This document shows positions 1-7,584 of a stretch of DNA of 64,000 nt, one piece after another. Source of the DNA: Desulfopila inferna (GTDB taxonomy: Bacteria > Desulfobacterota > Desulfobulbia > Desulfobulbales > Desulfocapsaceae); NCBI RefSeq assembly GCF_016919005.1, contig NZ_JAFFQE010000001.1:806001-870000 (forward strand), written 5' to 3'. The notes beneath the pieces are model-generated. The model ran no database searches and was not told where the DNA came from. It saw nothing but the letters and a program-made list of their open reading frames with translations. Positions within the stretch are counted from its first letter, which is position 1. Every line of letters begins with the position of its first letter. The position numbers and the translations under genes were made by a program.

Positions 1-48
1 TGCGGAACCGCCGCCTATAATGATATAATCGTAAGCCTTGTCTTTCAT
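1..48 (-). CDS. GMC-family FAD oxidoreductase (choline dehydrogenase-like), N-terminus only
   Basis: Only the first 16 codons are inside the window; the gene runs off the left edge on the minus strand. The reading is MKDKAYDYIIIGGGSA, the typical opening of glucose-methanol-choline (GMC) oxidoreductases: a short lead, then a hydrophobic beta strand and the GxGxxA/G dinucleotide-binding turn that holds the FAD ADP moiety. The family oxidises alcohols such as choline; the substrate here cannot be read. It lies about 100 bp downstream of the GntR-type regulator on the same strand, so it is a natural target of that regulator. Other FAD proteins can begin in a similar way, so family assignment is moderate. 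Confidence 0.6.
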   Translation of the reverse strand, partial: MKDKAYDYIIIGGGSA

Positions 49-149
49 ATACTTTTACTCCGTATTTCTATTTTTGAATAAGCCGGCGATTACCCCAAAC
101 AGCAGGAGAACGCCGAATTCCCTTTTATAAACTTTCCACAATACGCCGG

Positions 150-902
150 TTAACCCTTCCCTGTTACTGTGGTAGCCCGACATTCTTTATCGACAATACA
201 GCGTTGCAGCAGGGCATAATGAGCCGCTACCGAAGACAGCGCCTTCAGCGGATCATTGTCGGCTATACGCTGGGCAGTTTCATGCCAGTTTTCCGCCGTT
301 TTCCGGCGGTAATAGGGCTCTTCGTACAAGGCATAATCGTGTGAACTGAAACCTTGCTGAATGGCCTCCATAACCCACTCGAAGACCGGATTTTTACTCA
401 TTTTTGCCAGACGAATATTGAGAACCCTGTCCTGCTTTGCCAGGCATTCCTTATCCGGTGTTGGCTGCTCCAGCAGTTCCAGAAGCTTCCCTGCTTCGGC
501 TACCAGTTCCTCTTTTTCGGAAGCATCGGCGCGCGCAATCGCCAGAACAGTGATCACCCGATCGATACTCTCCCGAAACTCAGCTATATATCCGAGACCG
601 ATATGCTGCTGCTTCAGGAAGAGGGCCAATGATTCACTGACACTGGCTACCTCGATGTTTTTAACATACGTTCCGCCTCTGGCCCCTTTACGAATCTCCA
701 CCAGACCTTTTTGCTTAAGGGCACGAACGGCCTCTCTGATGACACCTCGGCCACTTTTAAACTGGGCCTGCAACTCCCTTTCACTGGGAAGGCGTTCACC
801 GGGCAATATCTTTTCCTCTAGAATGGCCGCTTCGATTTGTAAGGCGATGTCTTCACCGGCCCGACCGATCTGCACTGGAATAAATAGTGATTTCTTGTTC
901 AT
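150..902 (-). CDS. GntR/FadR-family transcriptional regulator with FCD domain
   Basis: A 250-residue repressor-type protein. Residues about 15-80 form a GntR winged helix: LPSERELQAQF, then GRGVIREAVRALKQKGLVEI, which is the recognition-helix region typical of the FadR subfamily. Residues about 90-235 are helical and match the FCD ligand-binding domain that usually binds a carboxylate effector. The start codon is followed directly by MNKKSLFIPVQ; no strong ribosome-binding site is visible. Two TGGT-N3-ACCA palindromes lie upstream of the start (925-935 and 1056-1066), so autoregulation is likely. The next gene downstream on the same strand is a GMC oxidoreductase, a plausible regulated partner. 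The inducing ligand is unknown. Confidence 0.88.
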   Translation of the reverse strand: MNKKSLFIPVQIGRAGEDIALQIEAAILEEKILPGERLPSERELQAQFKSGRGVIREAVRALKQKGLVEIRKGARGGTYVKNIEVASVSESLALFLKQQHIGLGYIAEFRESIDRVITVLAIARADASEKEELVAEAGKLLELLEQPTPDKECLAKQDRVLNIRLAKMSKNPVFEWVMEAIQQGFSSHDYALYEEPYYRRKTAENWHETAQRIADNDPLKALSSVAAHYALLQRCIVDKECRATTVTGKG

Positions 903-924
903 GTGTTGTTCTATTATTCGATAA

Positions 925-935
925 TGGTACTACCA
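925..935. promoter_or_regulatory. Candidate GntR/FadR-type operator, proximal
   Basis: TGGTACTACCA, a perfect TGGT-N3-ACCA palindrome 23 bp before the regulator start codon. FadR-subfamily regulators characteristically bind TNGTNNNACNA sites, so this is most simply read as the regulator's own operator. Confidence 0.6.
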
Positions 936-1055
936 AATGAGCTTGGAGTATTGAAACAATATTGTCGCCAAAAAGCCTATTAATCATATTTAATTGCCTT
1001 TTCACAACAGACTAGCTACAATTTGAAAAATAAAGAAGCGACACTTTTTCTTTAA

Positions 1056-1066
1056 TGGTAGGACCA
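1056..1066. promoter_or_regulatory. Candidate GntR/FadR-type operator, distal
   Basis: TGGTAGGACCA, a second TGGT-N3-ACCA palindrome, 131 bp from the proximal one centre to centre. The flanks also match (AA before, AA after). Two sites in one intergenic region support a looped or double-site repression arrangement. The divergent small membrane gene at 1256 could also be under its control. Confidence 0.55.
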
Positions 1067-1255
1067 AACTAACCTGTACGATTATTTTGTCAAGCGCTGC
1101 TTTGATATTTTTCGCATAAACACCGGCATGTGCGACGGGGGTGGTGGAGGCATGTGAAAGTGGAACAGATTATTTAATAATCTGGAAATATATCCTTCCC
1201 GTGCAAGCACGGGAACAACGAAAAGTGGATATCAACGACCAACTATTGGTGAACA

Positions 1256-1630
1256 ATGAAAATATTTGTGATAATAAGGAACCTGATGATCTTTATCTTC
1301 GGGGTTTGGTTTTTTGAATTCTACCTTGATTACAAGCTTCCGGAAGAGAACAACCTACTACTCTTTTTTGTTGCTATTCCTGTTATATGGGCAACCATAA
1401 GCCAACTGTGGACATCCTACAGCTATAAGGAAATTGAAAATTCGGCAATTCTTTTTTGCACCCACATTCTGAGCATGATGATGTTGCTGGGTACAGTATT
1501 TCTGGTCAGTGCAGTCTTAAACACCATATCCGACATCCTTGATCCTGTGGGTGTTTTTATGTTCCATGCGGTCGGCTGGACGGTAATAGCAGCATTGATA
1601 ATGTATGATATCGTTGATTTTGGGAGATAG
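1256..1630 (+). CDS. Small four-helix membrane protein, function unknown
   Basis: A 124-residue protein I do not recognise. Four hydrophobic stretches (about residues 4-22, 33-52, 63-88 and 96-118) are separated by short polar turns, and there are few charges outside YSYKEIEN, so it should be an integral inner-membrane protein. No signal peptidase site, cysteine motif or catalytic motif is visible. The ribosome-binding site is weak (GGTGAACA before ATG). It is transcribed away from the GntR regulator across a 353-bp gap holding the two operator-like sites, and converges on the HNH gene. It could also be a spurious reading frame, but the clean four-segment hydropathy argues for a real gene. 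Confidence 0.55.
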   Translation: MKIFVIIRNLMIFIFGVWFFEFYLDYKLPEENNLLLFFVAIPVIWATISQLWTSYSYKEIENSAILFCTHILSMMMLLGTVFLVSAVLNTISDILDPVGVFMFHAVGWTVIAALIMYDIVDFGR

Positions 1631-1689
1631 AGAATAAAGGCAATTTCCTTGTTGCTCTTCGCAATCCGTTTCTGTCTTCAAGATCTTTC

Positions 1690-2016
1690 TCAATCCTCTT
1701 CTGCATCTTTGCCGGTCTTGGACAACAAATTCTTGAGATCGGCAAACGGAGTATGTGTTGCAGTCTTCCCCTTCTCGGCATCCGGGTTTTCAGTAGCCAG
1801 CCATTGGGCATCAAGCAAACGGGAGTGTTCGTTGTCGTGGCAATAAATACACAGGAGTTCCCAATTGCTGCCGTCGGGGGGATTGTTTTTATAATTATGG
1901 TCCTTGTGATGTACTGTCAACTCCCGCAATTTCTTGCCGGTAAAATCCCGGCCACAACTCGCACAGACCCAGGGGAGGATCTTCAACGCCTGTTCCCGAT
2001 ATTCTATCTTTTTCAT
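1690..2016 (-). CDS. yajD: YajD-family HNH endonuclease-like protein
   Basis: A 108-residue HNH protein. The order of motifs matches E. coli YajD closely: YREQALKILPWVCASCGRDF (first CxxC), then LRELTVHHKDHN (the HH of the HNH core), then DGSNWELLCIYCHDNEHSR (second CxxC and final H). The tail PFADLKNLLSK also matches the YajD C-terminus. HNH folds bind a metal and cut nucleic acid, but the cellular role of YajD is not established. I place the start at the ATG at 2016; a GTG 27 bp upstream gives a 117-residue version. It converges on the small membrane gene with about 60 bp between them. Confidence 0.85.
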   Translation of the reverse strand: MKKIEYREQALKILPWVCASCGRDFTGKKLRELTVHHKDHNYKNNPPDGSNWELLCIYCHDNEHSRLLDAQWLATENPDAEKGKTATHTPFADLKNLLSKTGKDAEED

Positions 2017-2320
2017 TCTCTTCTTCTCTGCAGTTGTAAACACCTTAAAAGCTCAGTTGCCTCGAACATGACCTGTCAGCATGATAGTCATAGTATCACA
2101 TTTTCAGATAGCATGAAAATACTTCTGATTAAGGCTTGACCAATCAAAATCAGCTGTGCAGAGCCATAACCCTGGAAATCAGAAAAATCGCAAGCCCCAA
2201 ACCCGTGCGGCGTCCGGTAAACCTGGCAGATAGGCTTAAAGAGAGGAAGCTTTTTTCCAAAACAATATTGCCTGTGATATAATCAATTTGAGCAGATGAG
2301 AATATTAAGGAAGAAGAACT

Positions 2321-2493
2321 CTTAAAAAGTTAACGAAGTCGAAGAGATGGCCTCTGCAATAAGGACCCATTCGGCCATAAACTCCGACTTCGGGAAAGTT
2401 CAACATACCAGGTGGAGTACCAGAGACGCGATTTGGCAATACATCAGTACGGCAAATCGCTGCTTCAGATCTGGAACGGCTTTGATCAAGCTT
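2321..2493 (+). repeat. Dispersed intergenic repeat family A, longest copy (A1)
   Basis: The most complete copy of a mosaic repeat seen at about ten places in this window. Its blocks in order are AAAAAGTTAACGAAGTCGA, then TGCAATAAGGACCCATTCGG, then CCATAAACTCCGACTTCGGG, then ACATACCAGGTGGAGTACC, then a GCGATTT...AAATCGC hairpin with TCAGTACGGC on its right, then CAGATCTGGAACGGCTTTG. Blocks recur, shuffled or truncated, at 10.9, 12.0, 15.2, 18.9, 20.9, 24.4, 28.3, 29.6 and 36.1 kb. No coding content is evident, and nothing else is recognised in the gap 2017-2720 except the hairpin near 2650. Confidence 0.6.
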
Positions 2494-2638
2494 AATGAAT
2501 CCATCAAGAATGTGCTTTTTACAGATAACTATTGAAAATAGCTATCGTTACAAGTATTTTTTACTGTTTTTACATATCATCCAAAAAACGCAGCGCCGTC
2601 AGAAATTCTTGCTCAAGCGCGTGATTACGTTCGACAGG

Positions 2639-2661
2639 GCAGAGACTGGGAACGTCTCTGC
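2639..2661 (+). promoter_or_regulatory. Stem-loop in the aconitase leader
   Basis: GCAGAGAC, a 7-base loop (TGGGAAC), then GTCTCTGC: a perfect 8-bp stem, 59 bp before the acnA start codon. There is no T-run after it, so it is not a classic terminator. It could be an operator or an mRNA structure. No iron-responsive role can be claimed from sequence alone. Confidence 0.4.
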
Positions 2662-2720
2662 AGCGTCTACGCTTGTTGTATGCCATTCATGTTATCACAC
2701 ATACCAATAAGGAAAATGCC

Positions 2721-5459
2721 ATGAACAGACAGGATTACCGCCGGACTTTAAAGGTCAACGGAAAGGAATACAGCTATTTCGATATCACACTCCTGCAGAA
2801 GAACAAGATCGCTGATATTGACCGACTGCCTTTTTCCATTCGTATACTGGTAGAAAATCTCTTGAGGAAACTTGATGATAATATTGTGAAACACGATGAT
2901 ATCCTGGAGATAGCCAACTGGAAAAAAAGTTATGCTTCCCCTGCGGAAATACCATATCACCCTGCCCGGGTACTCATGCAGGATTTTACCGGAGTACCGG
3001 CAGTTGTTGACCTTGCAGCAATGCGTGACGCCGTGAGGGATCTGGGCGGAGATCCGGCCAAGGTAAATCCCCTGGTCCCTGTCGAACTGGTGGTTGATCA
3101 TTCTGTTCAGGTCGATTACTACGGCACCACGAAAAGCCTCACCCAAAATGTGGCAAAAGAGTATGAGCGCAACCATGAGCGCTATACCCTGCTGAAATGG
3201 GCGCAAATCAGCTTCGACAACTTCAATGTGGTTCCACCGAACTCCGGGATATGTCACCAGGTCAATCTTGAATATCTGGGTCGAGTTGTCATAGCCGACG
3301 ACAAAGATATCGCCTATCCCGATACCGTTGTAGGCCTGGATTCTCATACTCCCATGATCAACGGTATTGGTGTTATGGCCTGGGGAGTCGGCGGCATAGA
3401 AGCCGAGGCGGTAATGCTTGGCCAACCATACTATATGTCTATCCCTCAGGTGGTCGGAGTAAGGCTTACCGGCAACCTCAAGGAAGGAACAACGGCCACC
3501 GATCTGGTCCTCACCGTTACAGAACTTTTGCGCAAAAATAACGTGGTTGAAAAATTCGTCGAGTTTTTTGGAACGGGTGTTGCCAATCTTTCCATTCCGG
3601 ATCGTGCAACCATATCCAACATGACCCCGGAATATGGGGCAACCATGGGATTTTTTCCCATCGATGCCAAGACAATAGATTATCTTCGTCAGACAGGCAG
3701 AACCGATAAAGCTGAGTTGACGGAAGCATACGCCCGAGCCAACAAGCTCTTTCTGACAGAAGACGAGCAAAGGGAATACAGTCAGATAATCGAGCTTGAG
3801 CTTTCAACCGTCACCCCCTCACTTGCCGGGCCGGCCCGTCCCCAGGACCGCATTCCTCTGCCCAGGATAAAGGATAAATTTGAGGAGATTCTCGGCTGTG
3901 ATTACGACAGGGACACCGGGCTGAAAAACATATCCGAATTTCATCAGGAATCAGGGAATCAAACGGTGCGGCCACGCAAGTGCGCCCCTGCACAAAAGAG
4001 AGTATTTACCCTCGATCTTGACGGCAAAAAGGTGGATATGGGTGATGGCAGCGTGGTTATTGCTGCGATTACTTCATGCACCAACACCTCGAATCCTCAT
4101 GTTCTGATGGGAGCCGGTCTAATGGCTAAAAAGGCGGTAACCCTCGGATTACATGTACCATCCTACGTTAAGACATCTCTGGCGCCCGGTTCCAAGGTGG
4201 TCCGTAATTATTTGCAGGAGGCCGGATTGACACCCTATTTTGAGGCGCTCGGCTTTCATCTTGCAGCCTTTGGCTGCACCACCTGTATCGGCAACAGCGG
4301 CCCCTTATCGAAGAAAATAGATGACCTGATTGAAGAACATGACCTCAACGTTGCCGCGGTCCTTTCCGGCAACCGGAATTTCGAAGCCCGCATTCACCAG
4401 CGTATCAAGTCAAATTTTCTGATGTCTCCCATGTTGGTTATCGCCTTCGCTCTTGCCGGAAGGATCGATATCGACCTCACAGCTTCACCACTGGGACATA
4501 CGCCTAATGGTGAACCTGTCTACCTTAAAGACCTCTGGCCGGCCAACGCTGAGATTGAAGCCCTGATAGCGGGACATGTCAGCCGGGAAGGTTACGAGAA
4601 GGTGTATTCCACCATTTTTGAGGGTGATGATTTCTGGAAAGGACTCGAGGTAACGGAAAGCACGACCTTTGCCTGGGATCCCAATTCCACCTATATCAAA
4701 AAGCCACCGTATTTTGATAACTTCACAACCGAAACCACAAAACCGGTGGATATCGAAGGCGCCCGTCCCCTTGCCCTCCTCGGCGATTCGGTAACCACGG
4801 ATCATATTTCTCCCGCAGGTTCCATTCCCGTTGATTATCCGGCGGGAAAATATTTAATCTCCCAGAATGTTAAACCGGTAAATTTCAATTCCTATGGATC
4901 GCGGCGCGGCAATCACGAGATAATGATGCGCGGAACTTTCGGGAATATCAGGATTAAGAACAAGATGGTTTCGCCCAGGGAAGGAAGCTTCACCCTGAAG
5001 AAACCTGAAGAGAAGGAAATGTACATATACGATGCCGCCATGGAATATGCAGGGGAAAATATTCCGCTTGTTGTTCTTGGCGGCAAGGAATACGGTACCG
5101 GATCTTCACGGGACTGGGCGGCAAAAGGCACCAATCTGCTGGGCATCAAGGCGGTTCTGGCCCAATCCTATGAGCGCATTCACCGCAACAATCTTGTAGG
5201 AATGGGTATATTGCCTCTGGTTTTCAAGGCTGGTGACAGCCTCGAGAAATTTAAAATCAAAGGAAATGAGCTCTTCCGTATCGAGGGATTGCAGAATATG
5301 CGGCCACAGCAGGAATTAACCGTCCATGTTACTCGGGATGACGGCTTAGAATTTGATTTTAAGGTAAATTCACGACTCGACACCGACATAGATATTACCT
5401 ATTACCAGCATGGCGGGATTCTTCCTTATGTGTTGAGAAAGATAATGGCACAAAAGTAA
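2721..5459 (+). CDS. acnA: Aconitate hydratase A
   Basis: Aconitase of 912 residues, interconverting citrate and isocitrate through cis-aconitate in the cytoplasm. The three cluster ligands are visible: Cys453 in SCTNTSNP, and Cys519 and Cys522 in FGCTTCIGNSGPL. The 66 and 3 residue spacing is that of E. coli AcnA. The swivel domain follows (LALLGDSVTTDHISPAGSIP and GGKEYGTGSSRDWAAKG). An in-frame ATG at 2673 exists, but the ATG at 2721 follows AAGGAAAATGCC, gives the normal AcnA N-terminus (MNRQDYRRTLKVNGKEYSYF) and is preferred. The gene stands alone, with a stem-loop in its leader, and converges on the PAS gene. AcnA-type enzymes are usually the oxidation-resistant form; that is family knowledge. 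Confidence 0.96.
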   Translation: MNRQDYRRTLKVNGKEYSYFDITLLQKNKIADIDRLPFSIRILVENLLRKLDDNIVKHDDILEIANWKKSYASPAEIPYHPARVLMQDFTGVPAVVDLAAMRDAVRDLGGDPAKVNPLVPVELVVDHSVQVDYYGTTKSLTQNVAKEYERNHERYTLLKWAQISFDNFNVVPPNSGICHQVNLEYLGRVVIADDKDIAYPDTVVGLDSHTPMINGIGVMAWGVGGIEAEAVMLGQPYYMSIPQVVGVRLTGNLKEGTTATDLVLTVTELLRKNNVVEKFVEFFGTGVANLSIPDRATISNMTPEYGATMGFFPIDAKTIDYLRQTGRTDKAELTEAYARANKLFLTEDEQREYSQIIELELSTVTPSLAGPARPQDRIPLPRIKDKFEEILGCDYDRDTGLKNISEFHQESGNQTVRPRKCAPAQKRVFTLDLDGKKVDMGDGSVVIAAITSCTNTSNPHVLMGAGLMAKKAVTLGLHVPSYVKTSLAPGSKVVRNYLQEAGLTPYFEALGFHLAAFGCTTCIGNSGPLSKKIDDLIEEHDLNVAAVLSGNRNFEARIHQRIKSNFLMSPMLVIAFALAGRIDIDLTASPLGHTPNGEPVYLKDLWPANAEIEALIAGHVSREGYEKVYSTIFEGDDFWKGLEVTESTTFAWDPNSTYIKKPPYFDNFTTETTKPVDIEGARPLALLGDSVTTDHISPAGSIPVDYPAGKYLISQNVKPVNFNSYGSRRGNHEIMMRGTFGNIRIKNKMVSPREGSFTLKKPEEKEMYIYDAAMEYAGENIPLVVLGGKEYGTGSSRDWAAKGTNLLGIKAVLAQSYERIHRNNLVGMGILPLVFKAGDSLEKFKIKGNELFRIEGLQNMRPQQELTVHVTRDDGLEFDFKVNSRLDTDIDITYYQHGGILPYVLRKIMAQK

Positions 5460-5519
5460 GGCTCCGGCATCTCAATCTCTGTGATAAATTTTTGAGAGCA
5501 ACCGGTAAGCCACGCTTGA

Positions 5520-5534
5520 GACTCTCTAAGAGTC
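5520..5534. terminator. Weak hairpin between convergent acnA and PAS gene
   Basis: GACTCT-CTA-AGAGTC, a 6-bp stem in the 90-bp space between two convergent genes. No strong T-run follows on either strand, so terminator function is only suggested by position. Confidence 0.25.
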
Positions 5535-5549
5535 GGAACCGTTACTTAT

Positions 5550-6200
5550 CTACCCCCCTTTGTGGGATGTTAGATATTGACCATAATGCTTATCCCTGCA
5601 TTCCGGACAGATGCTATGGCTCAAATCCGCGCCGGAGTATCTGTGGATATAGACTTCAAGCTGATTCCAACAGCCGTTGTCGTCTCGAATCTTCTTGCAG
5701 TGAGAACAGATGGGCAGTATGCCTTTGAGGGTTTTAATTTCACTGGCGGCCCTTTGTAAATCCGCAATCAGTGACTCTTTTTCGCTCAGGGTTTTACGCA
5801 GTTCGGTAATATTGAAAGCAACCCAGACCACCATGCGCGGCTGATCCGCAATTGCGGCAACCGGCGATATATGGGCTTCAAACCACTGCTTCCCCTCGGG
5901 GCCGGCAAGATCCTCGGAACCCTGTATGTCGCCGGCAGACAGCTGGTAGACGTATGTGCGTACCTCATTTCCTTTAATGGCTTTTTGTATTTCGGCCACA
6001 AAGGCATCCGCCAGATGTTTCTCAATTACCTCGTGAATGCTCTTACCTATTAAATGCGAGCCCTGGTGATACTTCCTGCGATCAGCTCCACCTATGACCT
6101 GAACATAGCATCCATGTTCATCAAAAATAAAAAACGGTTCAGGAATAGCTGCAATAATTGCCGAACCTATATCAGATTCAATCTTTTCATAACATTGCAC
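5550..6200 (-). CDS. PAS-domain protein with C-terminal cysteine motif, no output domain
   Basis: A 216-residue soluble protein. Residues about 8-135 read as a PAS sensor fold: AIPEPFFIFDEHGCYVQVIGG, then KSIHEVIEKHLADAF, then WFEAHISPV...VVWVAFNITELR. A short coiled coil follows (LSEKESLIADLQRAASEIKTLKG). The C-terminus is LPICSHCKKIRDDNGCWNQLE, ending ICPECRDKHY. This CxxC...CxxC tail is common behind PAS, GAF or receiver modules in deltaproteobacterial signalling proteins, where its function is unknown. No kinase, GGDEF or HTH output is present, so it may act through protein contact or as a remnant of a larger sensor. It is monocistronic on the minus strand. Confidence 0.75.
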   Translation of the reverse strand: MQCYEKIESDIGSAIIAAIPEPFFIFDEHGCYVQVIGGADRRKYHQGSHLIGKSIHEVIEKHLADAFVAEIQKAIKGNEVRTYVYQLSAGDIQGSEDLAGPEGKQWFEAHISPVAAIADQPRMVVWVAFNITELRKTLSEKESLIADLQRAASEIKTLKGILPICSHCKKIRDDNGCWNQLEVYIHRYSGADLSHSICPECRDKHYGQYLTSHKGG

Positions 6201-6402
6201 AACGGAGCCTCATACTCTCTTATCGTTCCATTTCAGGAAAGTTTCATTGCTACCCGGATATCCGGAATCACACACCTCAACGTAAACAAACCCTATAGAA
6301 AGAAATAATCAATGAGAATATTAGCAGGAAGAAAGAAACAGAGACCGTGGGCAATTGAATATTCAGTGCCATCCTCCGCCCATGCTCCTCCGGCACAGAT
6401 TT

Positions 6403-7218
6403 TCAGCCTAAAGCAACATCAAGTATCATCATGACCGTGAAACCGCCCATGGTGGACATTGTCACAACATCTATATTGTCATAGCGCTTTTGAGACTCCG
6501 GAATCAGTTCCTCAACAACCACAAAGATCATGGCGCCGGCGGCGAAGCACAGTGCATACGGCAGAATATTCTGCATCTTTAAAACAAATAGTGCACCGAG
6601 AACACCGGCAAAAGGCTCCACCATGCCTGAGAATTGCCCAATGAAAAAACTTTTGCCTTTCGACATTCCTTCCCGTCTCAAGGGCATAGATACGGCAGTG
6701 CCCTCGGGAAAATTCTGGATACCAATACCGATGGCCAGTGCTATTGCTCCTCCAATTGTTGCCGAGGGAAGATCTGCCGCCACTGCACCAAAGGCGACTC
6801 CCACCGCCAGCCCTTCGGGTATATTATGGATGGTTATGGCCAGGACAAGAAGGGTACTGCGTTGCCATGAAGTTTTCACACCTTCTTTTTTATCCATGCT
6901 CAGGCCCGGATGAAGATGAGGCAGAAATTTATCCGTTACCCGCATGAAAATACCACCGCCCAGAAAGCCGACGGCTGCCGTCAGCCAGGGGATATGCCCC
7001 AAATTCTCGGCCATGATAATACCGGGAGAGAGAAGAGACCAGAAACTGGCGGCGATCATTACTCCGGCAGCAAAACCGAGCATTGAATCCATGAGCTTTT
7101 GCTTAATGTCTCTGGTGAAAAAAACCAGAGAGGCTCCGGCAGCAGTCACTCCCCAGGTAAACAGAGTAGCCATAAAGGCTTGCGTTACCGGACTGAACTG
7201 CAGCAAAAAATCAGCCAT
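6403..7218 (-). CDS. ZIP-family divalent metal transporter
   Basis: A 271-residue inner-membrane protein with about eight hydrophobic segments. The ZIP signature is clear: AITIHNIPEGLAVGVAFGA in one helix and GIGIQNFPEGTAVSMPLRR in the next, the HNxPEG and xNxPEG pair that forms the binuclear metal site. A His-bearing loop (FLPHLHPGLSMDKKEG) lies between the N- and C-terminal halves. Family members (ZupT, GufA) move Zn2+, Fe2+ or Mn2+ into the cytoplasm; the metal is not readable here. I start at the ATG at 7218 because AGGAGGA lies just before it; an upstream in-frame ATG at 7236 lacks this. It stands alone. Confidence 0.92.
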   Translation of the reverse strand: MADFLLQFSPVTQAFMATLFTWGVTAAGASLVFFTRDIKQKLMDSMLGFAAGVMIAASFWSLLSPGIIMAENLGHIPWLTAAVGFLGGGIFMRVTDKFLPHLHPGLSMDKKEGVKTSWQRSTLLVLAITIHNIPEGLAVGVAFGAVAADLPSATIGGAIALAIGIGIQNFPEGTAVSMPLRREGMSKGKSFFIGQFSGMVEPFAGVLGALFVLKMQNILPYALCFAAGAMIFVVVEELIPESQKRYDNIDVVTMSTMGGFTVMMILDVALG

Positions 7219-7372
7219 ATTTCCTCCTGACTCCATTGTTCTTTTTGCAAAAACCGGGCGACAGCTTTAGTTTCACTGAACTACCCGAAAAAAAAATCAG
7301 TCCCCTCAATAATTCCAAGAAAAATCTAGGGATGCGCAGGCTCCGCTCTCTCTCCCGATTAAAAACATGGCT

Positions 7373-7394
7373 GCTGAGCTTCAGGGGTGATCAG
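7373..7394 (-). repeat. Family B repeat, one end only (B6)
   Basis: GCTGAGCTTCAGGGGTGATCAG matches the right end of the family B element (compare GAGTTTCAGGGGTAAGCAG at 28553-28571). The other end is not recognisable. The rest of the gap 7219-7584 shows no gene. Confidence 0.4.
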
Positions 7395-7584
7395 ATTTGC
7401 ACATTCTTTTCCTGTTGTATTCACATGAGAAATACCCTCCTAAGAATATACCTTATAGTTAGGTGGAAAGGGAATTAGATTTTGTAGGAAATCAAACATG
7501 ACATGATACGGCATGCAGACTTTAACATGTTGCACTATCCGTGATCCCGGCACATTAACTCCTACAAAGCTCCAGGACATTCTC

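Noticed and set aside
361-924. 187-codon plus-strand frame over the GntR regulator
   Set aside because: It is the antisense of a gene with clear GntR/FCD motifs; its own sequence is Ser/Arg-rich with no motif.
2748-3770. 340-codon minus-strand frame inside aconitase
   Set aside because: It lies entirely over the well-supported acnA gene and has no recognisable domain.
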